A stretch of DNA of 64,000 bases from Zarea fungicola. Its lineage: Eukaryota; Ascomycota; Sordariomycetes; Hypocreales; Cordycipitaceae. A program made the position numbers and the translations under genes. This document shows positions 46,991 through 57,800 of this stretch, piece by piece (position 1 is the stretch's first letter; the number at the start of each line of letters is the position of its first letter). The notes under the pieces are model-generated. The model searched no databases. It saw nothing but the letters and a program-made list of their open reading frames with translations, and was not told the DNA's origin. The DNA lies in NCBI GenBank assembly GCA_900169235.1, contig FWCC01000054.1, forward strand, positions 124,001 through 188,000, written 5' to 3'.

Positions 46991-47014
46991 ACATTGTCTC
47001 GCTGTTCTTGTTCG

Positions 47015-49765
47015 ATGAACAACAGAAATCTCTCCCGCGCGTCTAGACATTCGTCTGGCTTCGTTCAGCTAGACGGCGGCTCTCAGGTGAACATGGCAGA
47101 AAACGACATCCCTCTGACTCAGGTCCGGAGCTACGCCTCCTCCACCGGCGCCCGCAAGCCTGGCGCATTCAACCACGACCCCCAGGACAGCAGCGGCTCG
47201 ACAGAGATCCATGGCGAGAAGGCTGATCACCAGCACGGCCACCACGGTCGCCGTAAAAAGATCGCTCCAGACGGTCTCAAGCGCAGCGGCACAGGTGACG
47301 AAGACGGGCACCGCAACGCTCTCGGCCGTCTGTACGAGAAAATTGTTGGCTTCTCCGTCGTGACTAGATACATGGTCTATGTCGTCCCTGTCGGTATTCT
47401 CCTGGCCATTCCCATTGTCGTTCTGAAGGCTACTGGCCACCGAAACGACATCAAGCTCGGCAGCGAAAAGGACTCTAAGGGCGGAACCAAAAATGGACCA
47501 TCACTCTTCAACCTCTTTCTCTGGATTGAAGTTACATGGTTGACCCTCTGGGCCGCCAAAGTTGTTGCTCTCATTCTACCCCAGCTATTCATGGCCGTCT
47601 GTGGTATTGTAAGCGCTGGAGTTCGCAAATATGCCACTGTTCTCCGTAATCTGGTCATTCCCTTCTCGCTCTTCTTCTGGGCCCTAGCCACCTGGGTTAC
47701 TTTCAGGAATCTCTTCAGCGACGCCATAACCATCGGCATTAGCTGGTGTGTGAACCTTGAGCGTGTGCTTGGTGCCACTTTTGCCTCGTCGGCCGTCTTC
47801 CTCGCGGAAAAGGCCATTATTCAGCTGATTGGCGTCTCCTACCACCAACGCTCCTTTGCCCTTCGCATCAAGGAGTCCAAGCGTGAGATCCGCCTTCTCG
47901 GTCTCCTCTACGAGGCATCACGCACCCTTTTCCCGATGTACTGCCGCGAATTCGCCGAAGAGGACTACGTCATCGACGATAGCATTGAGATGATGCTCCG
48001 CAAAAAGGCTGGACACAAGCGCGCTGGCTCTGCTACTCCCATGAAGCTCATTGGAGGGGTCGGCCGCATTGGTGACAAGTTTACTACCGTCGTCGGCAAC
48101 ATCGCGTCCGAGGTCACCGGAAAACAGGTCTTCAACCCAAACTCTGCCCACACCGTTGTCATTGAGGCGCTGGAGAAGAGACTCCCCTCGGAAGCCCTCG
48201 CCAGGCGTATCTGGATGTCCTTTGTGGTGGAGGGCAAGGACGCACTGTACATTGAAGACTTCTACGAGGTTCTTGGTCCTGCTTACAGCACTGAGGCGGA
48301 GGAGGCTTTTGCTGTGTATGACTCGGATATGAATGGTGATATTAGCTTGGATGAAATGATTCGCAAAACGGTCGACATGGGCCATGAACGCAAAGCCATC
48401 GGCGAAGGCATGAAGGACATTGGCCAAGCCCTGCGCGTTCTCGACAAGGTTCTGTTATTTATTGTGCTCCTTATTGTCATCTTCATCTTCCTAGCCTTCT
48501 TCAAGAGCAGCTTCGTCACTGTTGTCGGTACCGCCGGTACAGCTCTACTCTCCCTCTCCTTTGTCTTTGCTGTTACCACTCAGGAATTTCTTGGCTCGTG
48601 CATCTTCCTGTTTGTCAAGCACCCCTATGATGTTGGCGACCGCGTCGACATTAACGGTGGCCAGATGGTGGTAGAGCGCATCTCTCTTCTCTACTCTGTC
48701 TTTAAGCGTCTCGACAAGTCTCAGGTCACCCAAGTTCCGAATATTGTTCTCAACGGCCTCTGGATCGACAACATTTCTCGCAGCAAAGCCATGAGCGAGA
48801 GCATCGAGGTAAATGTATCCTACGACACCAGTTTCGAGGACATTGAACTGCTGCGGCTCGAGATGGAGAAGTTTGTGCGCCACCCCGATAACTCGCGCGA
48901 CTTTCAGCCCAACTTCTCGATTAGCGTTGGTGGCGTTGGCAATCTCGACAAGCTGGTTCTTTTCATCTCCATTAAGCATAAGTCCAACTGGCACAACGAC
49001 TCTGTCCGCGCTACGCGCCGCTCCAAGTTTATGTGTGCCCTGGCCCAAGCCCTCAAAAAGGTTCCCATTTACGCCCCCGGTGGCGGTAACGAGCCCCTGG
49101 GCGGCCCTGGCAACCCGAGCTACTCGGTCGCCGTCACTGATGAATTTGCTGCGGTGAGCCGCGACAAGGCTGCTGGGACAAAGGAGGCTGCACGCATGGT
49201 GCCCAGCAAGACGGACCAGGATGGCAAAGACACGGCCGAGGCGGAGAAGCAGGCCATCTCGGAGCTCACCACCATGCCTCTTGCCATTGACACCACAATT
49301 AGTGCATGGGATGCCCGTGATGACAAGAGTCGCGACGACAGGAGCGTCAGCGCTGTGGGCGACTCGCCCGAAGATGCTCGTCGCTCGCGCGATCTAGAGT
49401 CAATCCGCTCCGAGCTTCTCAAGAAAGAAAGCCAACGGGGTCGCCGCAAGGCCGGTGAAGGCCTGACTGGCGCGACGGGTCTGACACCGACTGACTCCGG
49501 CCCGGGTGGCTTCCCCCATGTGAGAAGCCCACGGCTAGAGACCTTTGATGAGGAGGCCACCACAGATATGCCGTCTTCATTCTACGACCGCAACCACCCT
49601 GCCGAGACGGCTACTGCCGGTGGAAGCGGTCATCCGCAGGCTGGGTTCCAAAATGTGCGCATCGATGATGAAGAGGAACCGCGTCGATCAATGTCGTTGA
49701 ATGTAGGCTCGCAAGCGGTTGGTCGTCGACCATCGCGAGGCCCATCACCATCCAACTTTCGTTAG
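47015..49765 (+). CDS. EF-hand mechanosensitive ion channel, MscS family (Msy1/Msy2-like)
   Basis: A single exon of 916 aa from ATG 47015; the frame reaches back a few codons without an ATG. The N-terminus (to ~110) is cytosolic and His-rich. Membrane helices lie at about 115-140, 165-200, 208-232 and 240-265. A cytosolic stretch with one EF-hand (YDSDMNGDISLDE, about 436-448) precedes the pore helix and the MscS beta domain (475-700: VGTAGTALLSLSFVFAVTTQEFLGSCIFLFVKHPYDVGDRVDINGG). Residues from ~720 on are Ser/Arg/Asp-rich and presumably disordered. In S. pombe Msy1 and Msy2 are ER channels that shape Ca2+ during hypo-osmotic shock. One EF-hand fits that role, as the channel may sense Ca2+ itself. 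The function is strongly supported by architecture; location is inferred. Confidence 0.93.
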   Translation: MNNRNLSRASRHSSGFVQLDGGSQVNMAENDIPLTQVRSYASSTGARKPGAFNHDPQDSSGSTEIHGEKADHQHGHHGRRKKIAPDGLKRSGTGDEDGHRNALGRLYEKIVGFSVVTRYMVYVVPVGILLAIPIVVLKATGHRNDIKLGSEKDSKGGTKNGPSLFNLFLWIEVTWLTLWAAKVVALILPQLFMAVCGIVSAGVRKYATVLRNLVIPFSLFFWALATWVTFRNLFSDAITIGISWCVNLERVLGATFASSAVFLAEKAIIQLIGVSYHQRSFALRIKESKREIRLLGLLYEASRTLFPMYCREFAEEDYVIDDSIEMMLRKKAGHKRAGSATPMKLIGGVGRIGDKFTTVVGNIASEVTGKQVFNPNSAHTVVIEALEKRLPSEALARRIWMSFVVEGKDALYIEDFYEVLGPAYSTEAEEAFAVYDSDMNGDISLDEMIRKTVDMGHERKAIGEGMKDIGQALRVLDKVLLFIVLLIVIFIFLAFFKSSFVTVVGTAGTALLSLSFVFAVTTQEFLGSCIFLFVKHPYDVGDRVDINGGQMVVERISLLYSVFKRLDKSQVTQVPNIVLNGLWIDNISRSKAMSESIEVNVSYDTSFEDIELLRLEMEKFVRHPDNSRDFQPNFSISVGGVGNLDKLVLFISIKHKSNWHNDSVRATRRSKFMCALAQALKKVPIYAPGGGNEPLGGPGNPSYSVAVTDEFAAVSRDKAAGTKEAARMVPSKTDQDGKDTAEAEKQAISELTTMPLAIDTTISAWDARDDKSRDDRSVSAVGDSPEDARRSRDLESIRSELLKKESQRGRRKAGEGLTGATGLTPTDSGPGGFPHVRSPRLETFDEEATTDMPSSFYDRNHPAETATAGGSGHPQAGFQNVRIDDEEEPRRSMSLNVGSQAVGRRPSRGPSPSNFR

Positions 49766-50569
49766 GTGGAGGAAAGAGTAAAGATGGCGTAAGGTATCTT
49801 GGAAACTGAAGAGAGTTTGCGCTCGTTTTTCTGTTTATTTATGTTTCTATTTGGCATTGGCAGGTGTAAACAGTTTTCTTTTTTATTGTTGCCAGGTTAT
49901 CAGAGTGGCAACTTGATAGATTTATAGACAGGGAGTTAGTTATAGATGTTGATGTTTTTGGGGCTTTTTGCCTTTTTATTTTCTCCCGGTGTTGACTGAT
50001 GCATACTGTGTCGATGTTGGTCAAAATCCCGTGCCTATAGAACGGTGACCATAATCTACGAATGGAGTGGACTCAGCCCTGCACAAGGAGCCAGTCTCTT
50101 TGAACGTCGACAGCCGCAGCATTCTGGACTCCCAGGTTGCAGATCGAAAAATTTGTACCGCACTCCTGCATTTATATTCGTTATCCTTACTATGGGCATC
50201 CTGAAATTTGTGGACGATTCCACTCCATCATATTTTTCTTCCCATTGCCCGTTGTCTGGGGTAGCACTGAAAAGCTATCTCAAGATGTGGAGCCGTCACA
50301 ACATCGTTTCCTTCCTCCATCCTCCTTCGGCCTGCTTGGAGTAGCATGCCAGGTATCAGATAGCAAACCAGCTCTGCAACTTCTCAACGCTGAATGCTTT
50401 ATCGCGAAATATAATAACAGGTTGCTCTCGCATAGACTGCATTTACGAGGCAAAACAAGACTTTGTCGGCGCCCGGCCGTTCCGCCACGATGAGTGACTG
50501 ATGGCTCCGGTCCATAACTGATACATATAATTTCGTACACGGCTAAAAGTGGTTGTGTTTTCATTAGCC
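49766..50569. other. Intergenic region between MscS channel and PQ-loop genes
   Basis: 804 bp in tandem orientation. No supported ORF, repeat or RNA. Confidence 0.5.
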
Positions 50570-51877
50570 ATGGGGAGAACCCTGCCGCTCCGTGAGGCCT
50601 TCTCCGGTATATTCGGGAGCATCAGCGTGACGGCTTCCATGTCCCTCACTGTATGTCTTCACCTGCTATAATAGCAAAACACAACCGCGTAGTTCTGTCG
50701 CGAACATTCATTCATAGCCCTCTGAATTCCTGCTGATACAACTGCACAGATTCCTCAGCTCCTGGCCAACTACAGAGTCGCCAGTGCGGATGGCCTGAGC
50801 ACGACCTTTCTCACCATGTGGCTCGTGGGGGATGCTTGCAACCTCCTTGGTACGTAGATACCTGTTACCGTTTGAAAACCACATGTACTTTGAGCATGAA
50901 CAGCTTTGAACAGTTGAAACAAAGCTATTCGGCACTTGTGCATCTGCACACGCTTCCGTACAATGAAATATCCGTATCCTAACTGATTCCTATTCAGGAG
51001 CGCTGTGCACCCAGCTGGCCCCAACAGCGATTGTCCTAGCATCGTGTCTGCTTATACTCGACTCCCTTCTGCTGATCCAGACATTTTATTACAACGCCAA
51101 TAATAGTAGCAATATCAATGGCTCTACAAACGCCAAGAGCGTAAACAACACACGACTACCCATAGTGGAAAGCGAGGATACTGTCAACGAACCTTCTGAA
51201 GCGGCGCCACTACTGGAGGCGCGTCGGATATCTTTCACAAGCTTCTCGCATGATCCACCCGTGCCACCAGTTGGTAAAGCCAGCTCAGATGTCCGTGACA
51301 CATCGGAGAGCAGACTGTGGTTACACAACGTCCTTGGGCTTCTTGCTGTCTTTACTGTCGGAACCTGCGGCTGGTTCATCTCTTATACAACAGGAATGTG
51401 GGATACAGTCGGCCCCGATCTTCCCAAACCTCCAGCCGGCAAAATGCCACTACACATCATCGGGCCGCTGCTTGGTTATGTCAGCGCTGCGCTGTATCTC
51501 TGGTAAGCTTCAAAAGTGAAAGAATTAAAAAGAATAAAAGGAGAACTCTTTCACCTGCTAACGGTGTTTACTAGTGCCGAAATCCCGCAAATTCTGAAAA
51601 ATTACAAAGCAAAGTCATGCGAGGGTCTGTTGCATTGGAATCAGTAGTCGATCGCTTTCTTCTCGGCTAACAGATTGCAGGTCTCTCGCTTCTTTTCTTT
51701 ATGTTTTCCTTTACCAACAATCTCATGTACGGTCTAAGCCTCCTCGTCTACTCCCAGGAAAAGAACTACCTCATCAATGCTGTGCCCTGGCTGCTCGGAT
51801 CGCTGGGAGCCATGATGGAAGATGCTACGGTATTTGTCCAATTTCAACTATACCGCACCAATCAACCCTATTGCTGA
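50570..51877 (+). CDS. PQ-loop repeat vacuolar amino-acid transporter (PQLC2/Ypq type)
   Basis: Five exons (50570-50650, 50750-50849, 50998-51502, 51575-51624, 51681-51877) give 310 aa. Two PQ-loops are seen: SLTIPQLLANYRVASADGLSTTFL (P29-Q30) and LCAEIPQILKNYKAKSCEGLSLLFF (P233-Q234), each at a helix kink, with seven membrane helices expected. Between them lies a soluble loop of about 100 residues with an acidic di-leucine-like EPSEAAPLLEARRISF, a plausible vacuolar sorting signal. The relatives Ypq1-3 in yeast and PQLC2 in animals export cationic amino acids from vacuole or lysosome. No exon longer than 505 bp exists, which is why no single open frame shows the gene. The stop is taken at 51875-51877, after TVFVQFQLYRTNQPYC; an alternative C-terminus by a further splice cannot be excluded. 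Confidence 0.85.
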
Positions 51878-52182
51878 GTGAATGATCGGTCATCTTCAAC
51901 TTTTTTCTGGGTTGAACACCACGGCCGTAACGTTGTACCAGATGCCGCGGACGTTCGTATACCAACGCCATCAAGGAAATCAACGTCAAAAATTAATTAT
52001 CTATAGTCTAATAATCTATGCGCCCTTGTCCGCATGGGTCTATGTATCTATCGTGCCCCTAGGCTATAATTTTTACGACTGCCATCTGCTTCAACTGTCT
52101 ATATATACGCGTCTTACTGCCCTCGTCGACACCTTTTTGTTGAGGAAATAAAAGAACCGCTCAAGTCGCTACAGAAATACTT
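51878..52182. other. Convergent 3' flanks of the PQ-loop and desaturase genes
   Basis: 305 bp between two stop codons of convergent genes. No further gene seen. Confidence 0.5.
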
Positions 52183-53559
52183 TTATTTGGACTTTTGTAC
52201 CCACTTGAGAGCGCCAGGGACAGATTCATCAGCAGCGACAAATTTGCACTGGGTAAAGTTTGACCAGAGCTGGCCAAGGAATGAACGGTCATCCCGGTGG
52301 TACAATTCTCCAAGGACGGGCTTCAAAGCATCGGTGGCCTCTTCAGCATAATAGAAGGGAATGCGGCTAAAAAGTATCTGGTAAGAACATGTAATTGCCA
52401 AAAGGTTTGTGATGGTCAAGTACTCACGGGAATAGATGGTGAACGACATGGTGCTCAATGATGCCGTGGAACAGATGACGGCCGATGAAACCAAAATCAC
52501 GATCAACAGTGGCCAGGGCACCCTTGACAAAGGTCCAGTGCTCAGCCTCGAAATGGGGAACATCAGTGTGAGTGTGGTGGAGGTAGGTGATGGCGACTTT
52601 GGACAGCTGTTAGCGCTGAAACGAAAATGCAAAAACATGAATAAATGCGGGGGGTGCAGCTTACTGAGCCAGTGATGAACCCAGACATAAGGCTGGAGGT
52701 AGAGGAGCACGACAGTCGAGGTGCCAACAACGCCCGAGAGCCAGTACAGGGCCGAAAAGGTCATGAGCAGACCAATGTCAGACAAGACAATAAAGGGGGC
52801 CTCGCTGCGACGGAAGACGGCGCTGGTGGGATCAAAGTGGCTGCGGTTGAACAAGCTCGAGGTGGGCTTCTGCTGGCTGGCTGATCCAGCGGAGATGTTG
52901 AAGAACAGGTAAAAAACCCACGCGAAGAGCTGGTGGAAGATGAGCGTAATGGCCTGGTACACAGGAGTATCCTCAAGATACTCCATGTCGAAGAGAGGCT
53001 GGCGCTGTTCATAGTCGGACTGCTTCTTGGGAACAAAGGCCATATCCTTTTCCATGTGGCCGGTGAACATGTGATGGCGGTGGTGAGAGAACTTCCATGA
53101 GTAGTATGGAACCATGAGGCTGGAGTGAGTGAAGAAGCCGACAACGTCGTTGAGCAGGGAGTACTTGGAAAACGCGCCATGGCCGGCTTCGTGGCCGAGG
53201 ATCCAGAGGCCGGTGCAAATGAGGCCTTGAACGAAGCCGTAGATGACCCAGGCGGCGACTCTCAGATAAGTGTCCTCAATGGCGGGGATGAAGCGAACGG
53301 CGGCCCATCCAAGAGTGCCAATCATGGTCACGTCACGGACGACATAGCCAAGAGAGATGAAGGCGGAAGGCTCAAAGCAATGCTTGGGAATAGCCTGACG
53401 CAATGTGTTGATATCAGGATACACTGGAGGAACTCCTGCAGAGCTGGAATTTGAAGCGCAGAGAAAAAAAGTTAGGGAGATGAAGTTTTCACGTGCAATT
53501 GCCTAAAGAGGGCGAAAAACTCACACCGAAGTCTTGATTTTGGAAGCCCTTTGCGACAT
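52183..53559 (-). CDS. FAD2: Delta-12 (oleate) fatty acid desaturase
   Basis: Four exons on the minus strand (53559-53525, 53443-52665, 52596-52428, 52366-52183) give 388 aa. The three His boxes of membrane desaturases are present: HEAGH (96-100), HHRHH (132-136) and HVVHH (321-325). RQAIPKHCFEPSAF, HPDV-like HHTHTDVPHFE and LFPRIPFYYAEEAT are characteristic of fungal delta-12/omega-3 types; the enzyme makes linoleate from oleate in the ER with cytochrome b5. Intron 2 ends CTAACAGCTGTCCAAAG: the first AG, beside the branch site, is skipped, since only the second restores HHWLIAITYLHHTH. The N-terminus (12 residues before SAGVPP) is shorter than in many family members, which are 400 aa or more; an extra upstream exon is possible. 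Confidence 0.9.
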
Positions 53560-55001
53560 GATTTGATTGTCAGTCTTGGCAGGATGGAAGGCAAGACTTG
53601 AAGAAGAATTGACCAAAGCAGAAGCCAAGATCACGATGATACTGGGGAATAAGAGTGAAGAGTGAGAAACTGAGGAACCTATTTCCTAATCTTTTTTGGT
53701 CCCTTTTTTTCCACCCGACCCAAGGCTAATTTTAAGAGCCAAAATTTGGCGAGGCGCTATGACTGACTGGCCTTATCCCTTTGATAGTGGAGGAGCAGGT
53801 CGGAAGTGTCTCCTGCTTCTGGTATACCCACAAGTAGCAGGAGACCTAAAAGATACATACCACAGACTGGGGCATGTCACCGTATGTGTTGGCAAATAGG
53901 GGGCAGAACAGGGGACATACGAGTATTTTTCGGTACCCCCTGGGTTCTGGGGCCAGAAGAAGGCGTTTTGGTCCCTGAAAGTCCCTGACTTGTGTGGGTG
54001 GATATTGGATCAACTGTCAGGAACCCGCTTTTGGTCGGCCTCCCACTATGAACGCGGGCAGGCAGAAAATTCACAGGCTTTTTCTTTTCGGCTTGGAGTT
54101 CCCGCCGCTTAAATTTAGCGGAGTAAGACGCGTAGCGAGTAATAAGTGAGACCTTGATTTGCTACCACTGCTATGGAGTTTCCTAGACTCTTGTCGAGTT
54201 GAATTGACTCGAGCAAACTCTGTCTCTCAGCAACTAACCTTGGACTCCTCCATGTCTAATCATACGCGTAGACTGTAGGTCTTGGCTTGTCCTTAGTCAA
54301 GCCGCACAGATTCGCAGCCACGTGCCAGGGCTACGTTTTGATTGGCTATATTGCTTGCACGTGACTTAATACCGATGCTTGCTTGACAGTGAAAGAAACC
54401 TTAATTTTGAGACAATGCTTCTTCCTGCAGGAAAGAAATGGTACAAGATGCCTGTAACAACAGTTCAATACAGCTTGAGACGAATGTTGAAATGGGTATG
54501 CAAAACAAAAATTGACACGAGTCCAAAGCCAATCCCATGAAACAAAAAGGGGCGAGCCTGAACTGTTGGGAAGCAGAGCTTTGTCTGGGAGCAAAAAGCA
54601 CCTAGGCGCCAACACTTTCCACCCAGATATGAGACCCGCCTATCAACTGTCCGGGTACTCCGTACTCTATATTGTTTGTATAAGAGCATCCACTAGGATA
54701 CTTTTCAATGGATATAGCTCAAGCAAGTTATAGCTGTACGCTCTACGAAATATTCTGGGTTATTTCAATAGTCGGGAGTTGCTTAGATTTAACTAGCCTG
54801 CGTTTCAGTAGTTTCTCAACAAGACTTGTCACAAAGGCTGTGTCAAGGTGGAGCCCGAGAGTCTCACACCGTCCCGTGAAAATATGAATCACCCTCGGCA
54901 TTCTGAAGATCACCATTGACAGGTGACTATAGTTTAGAAACCCATCAAGAGAAAAGAAAAGATTTTTTATTATTATTTTCATTTTATAAACAGCACAAGA
55001 A
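53560..55001. other. Divergent region between desaturase and HAD hydrolase genes
   Basis: About 1.4 kb. The left end is the desaturase promoter. A GTACTCCGTAC palindrome is at 54655-54665. No gene recognised. Confidence 0.5.
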
Positions 55002-55718
55002 ATGGCATCGCTCATCATCTTTGACTTTGACGGCACTCTCGTCGACACGCACGAGTCCATCATGCACAGCATCCAGCGCACCTTTGCAATTCTCGCCCCA
55101 GCCCGGCCGCCCCCGCCAGCATCCGACATTCAAAAATACGTCTCCTCCGGCGCAGGCCTGTCCGAGACCCTGCGCGCCCTCAGCGCCTCCAACGGCGGCG
55201 ACCAAGACGCGTTTGACGCTGAGGCGGAAACCCGCTGGACGGCGCAGTACCGCGAAATCTACGCCAGTGAGGGCCAGCAGCGCATCAAGACGTTTCCCGG
55301 CGCCGCGGCGCTCCTCCGGCACCTCGCGCAGCGCGGCGTCCCCGTGGCGATTGTGAGCAACAAGGGCGTGTCGGCCGTTGTCGCGGCGCTGGAGAGGCAT
55401 GGGCTGGATGAACACGTGCCGCGGGAGCTGATTGTGGGCGACAGCACCCCCGGCGCGACCCGGAAGCCAGATACCTCGAGCTATGACAACGTCTTGCTGC
55501 CGGCGTTGAAGGCCAAATATGGCCTCGAGGCTGTGGATGTGAGTAAAGTGGTCGAGGTCGGGGATACGGCGGCAGATATCCAATTTGCGCGGAACATCGG
55601 TGCGAAATCGTGCTGGTGTCGTTTTGGCTATGGGGATGCTGAGGTCTGTGAAGGGTTGAAGCCAGATTATGTGGTGGATAATCTGGAGCAGGTGATTGCC
55701 ATCTGCGACGGCTTGTAG
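55002..55718 (+). CDS. HAD-superfamily hydrolase, phosphoglycolate phosphatase-like
   Basis: A single exon of 238 aa. HAD motif I is FDFDGTLVDTH (7-17, nucleophile D8, general acid D10). Motif II is AIVSNKG, motif III is at the lysine of RKPDTSSYDNVLLPAL, and motif IV is EVGDTAADIQFARN. A helical cap (about 20-90) between motifs I and II places it in subfamily I. The fold fits phosphoglycolate phosphatase or a related small phosphomonoesterase; the substrate is unknown. The cytosol is expected, as no signal or presequence is seen. Confidence 0.85.
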   Translation: MASLIIFDFDGTLVDTHESIMHSIQRTFAILAPARPPPPASDIQKYVSSGAGLSETLRALSASNGGDQDAFDAEAETRWTAQYREIYASEGQQRIKTFPGAAALLRHLAQRGVPVAIVSNKGVSAVVAALERHGLDEHVPRELIVGDSTPGATRKPDTSSYDNVLLPALKAKYGLEAVDVSKVVEVGDTAADIQFARNIGAKSCWCRFGYGDAEVCEGLKPDYVVDNLEQVIAICDGL

Positions 55719-56155
55719 AAAAGCTTGGTTGAGAAAGAATCACTTGCTGCGGGCGCTGACAGAGCAGTAAATATCAAGCCACTAGGAGTCACTGTTGCGG
55801 CGTAAAATATGTAGTATCGTAGCTGCGTAGCTGCTGTGGGATAGCTACGGCTGGTTGGACTTCTGGCTGACTCCCCGCCGTTTGATTGACTCGCCTGCCT
55901 GCTGGCTTGCTGGGTATAGTATCCCCAAGCATCTACCATGCTCTTACTACCTTCATATGTGTCGCTGCCCTTGAGTGTAGATTCCGAAGACTTGGGACGG
56001 TCCAATTTTGGACACTGATGCTGCAACGGCGTCCTTGCTCATCCTCGTTTGGAAAGAGCGGTATATACATTTTGTTGCTCAACGAGCTCATATAGAAGTA
56101 CAGTTTATTGATACAATATTCTGGTATAATATGTGGCACACATGTCTCATCATCA
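55719..56155. other. Convergent 3' flanks of HAD hydrolase and EMI1 genes
   Basis: 437 bp between convergent genes. No supported feature. Confidence 0.5.
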
Positions 56156-56890
56156 TCAGCCCGACTTATCAAACCCCAGTCTATCGCGTATCTTCTGCCT
56201 CCTCTCCGTCTCCATCTTGCGCCACTCCTCATCCCCCACGCTCGGAAGCTCAATCGCCTCTGCAAATACCGTGCCTGGGGCCACCTTTTCCGTGCGCGGC
56301 TCCCACACATCCTCGCTGCTCGACTTTCCTTCCGCGTAGTACTTGGCGTGTTCCCGGTTTCGGTAGTGCGTGCGCATCAGCTCCTCCTTGACGGGGCCTG
56401 AACTCGCCCTGTTGCGCATGCAGAACCAAAAGTCCTCCCACTTTTCTGAGCAAGAGCGCATCTCGCCGTAGCGGTACACGGCGTTCCACTGCCCACCGAC
56501 GGAGTTGCAGCCCCACGCCATGTCAAAGGCGTCACGGCACGACATGTCAGTCGGGTAGAGCGACTCGGAGACGGGGTCGCGGCGCGGCGCGTCGGGCTCC
56601 TTGTAGAGGGGGTTGTCTTTGGGTGTGATCATCTTGGCGAACCATTCAGGCAATGGCGAAGGTTTCGGCGGTAGCTGTTGTTGTTCTGAGCGGTTCGGGT
56701 TGGAGGCGGCGGCTTCTTCGGCTTTGAAAAAGTCCATAAACTTTTGGAGTTCGACATCGTCGGCTGATTGAGGCTTCGACGTAGGTGCAGTAGCGGTGGT
56801 AAGGGGTTGTGTGGACGTATTTGTAGTTGGTATATCTTGTGATACTTGTGCCTCGGTCGGCTTGGGATTCGAGGACCATAACCAGCCCAT
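56156..56890 (-). CDS. EMI1: Emi1-like protein (DUF3128), twin-Cys mitochondrial-type
   Basis: A single exon of 244 aa. After a low-complexity N-terminal half, the domain begins YPTDMSCRDAFDMAWGCNSVGGQWNAVYRYGEMRSCSEKWEDFWFCMRNR. The two Cys pairs, CRDAFDMAWGC (CX9C) and CSEKWEDFWFC (CX9C), are diagnostic of the family, as in proteins oxidised by Mia40 in the mitochondrial intermembrane space. S. cerevisiae Emi1 is needed for full induction of the meiotic regulator IME1. The C-terminus is charged (RRQKIRDRLGFD). The gene is divergent from YME2 at about 900 bp distance, so two mitochondrial genes share an intergenic region. Confidence 0.88.
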   Translation of the reverse strand: MGWLWSSNPKPTEAQVSQDIPTTNTSTQPLTTATAPTSKPQSADDVELQKFMDFFKAEEAAASNPNRSEQQQLPPKPSPLPEWFAKMITPKDNPLYKEPDAPRRDPVSESLYPTDMSCRDAFDMAWGCNSVGGQWNAVYRYGEMRSCSEKWEDFWFCMRNRASSGPVKEELMRTHYRNREHAKYYAEGKSSSEDVWEPRTEKVAPGTVFAEAIELPSVGDEEWRKMETERRQKIRDRLGFDKSG

Positions 56891-57800
56891 GGTGGCGATG
56901 TGATGTGATGGTTTTCAGTAGAGGTTGGAGTGTTGAACCTTTGGCGCGACTGAGCCAGCAGCAGATCTGCAGGTGTTGAACTTCGCGGTGGCAGAATATG
57001 CGGTTGCGTAAATCAATTCTTCTGGGGTGACTTCTTTGGTAGTATACGAGCTGTGCATTAGTCGGCGCAATGGGACTGTTTTGCCAAGATGATGGTGACT
57101 TTGATGCTATTCATTTCATGTGGGAAAAACGATTCGCCGACATGGCGAACGAAGCCCAAAGTTCAGCGGCGGTTCTCCCGCCGACGCACTAACTGGTTTC
57201 CAACTATTTTGCAGATAGATTAGTTAGTGCAGGCCGCTTGAATGCTTTTTGGGTAATTGCAGCTGGCACGGTAGCACCTGTCCTCTATGAGAGAATTCAA
57301 AGAAAGCATGGTAAATCACGCCGCTGATTGAGACGCCGTGGTCCCATTTTCATTTTAATTTTAACCATACTATGGAGAGCATTCGCTGCGATACTTTGCA
57401 AGTTCTGTTCAGAGTCAGCCTAACTGGGCTTAGTTGGGAGTAGTAGCAATGACCTCATGATGAAGTCGAAGGTCAGGGACAGCTGCAAGACCACCAGCTA
57501 TAGAGTCGAGTTTTATGAGGAACTCAAGAACAGATTCAATATAAAAGTCATCATATTCAATTCCGTAGAAGATTAGGGAGGAATCTTCTAATTGACATAT
57601 CCATCGATGCATTGAGCCGTTTAGATTGAATGCAGCCTCTCTGTGCCTTATTAGTGGGGAGCTAGGCTACGTAGGTCACCCACGGACTCCAGCTCCTCAA
57701 ACCTAGGTCTTGCAAGCTTGACCTGAGCTCTCACCTCTGCTGGCAGACTCACGATGAGTACCTTGCCACGAACCTAGAGCAACCGAGTCATCTCACAGCA
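56891..57800. other. Divergent promoter region between EMI1 and YME2
   Basis: 910 bp. Both flanking genes read outward. No other gene; short frames lack support. Confidence 0.55.

Larger units (their letters stand above)
44533..47014. other. Intergenic region between the MFS transporter and the MscS channel
   Basis: About 2.5 kb. It contains a cluster of GGTACC-type words (45840-45960), a potential G-quadruplex (46047-46083), one GTACTCCGTAC palindrome (46334-46344) and a long CT-rich leader for the MscS gene (46380-46990). No gene recognised. Confidence 0.55.
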
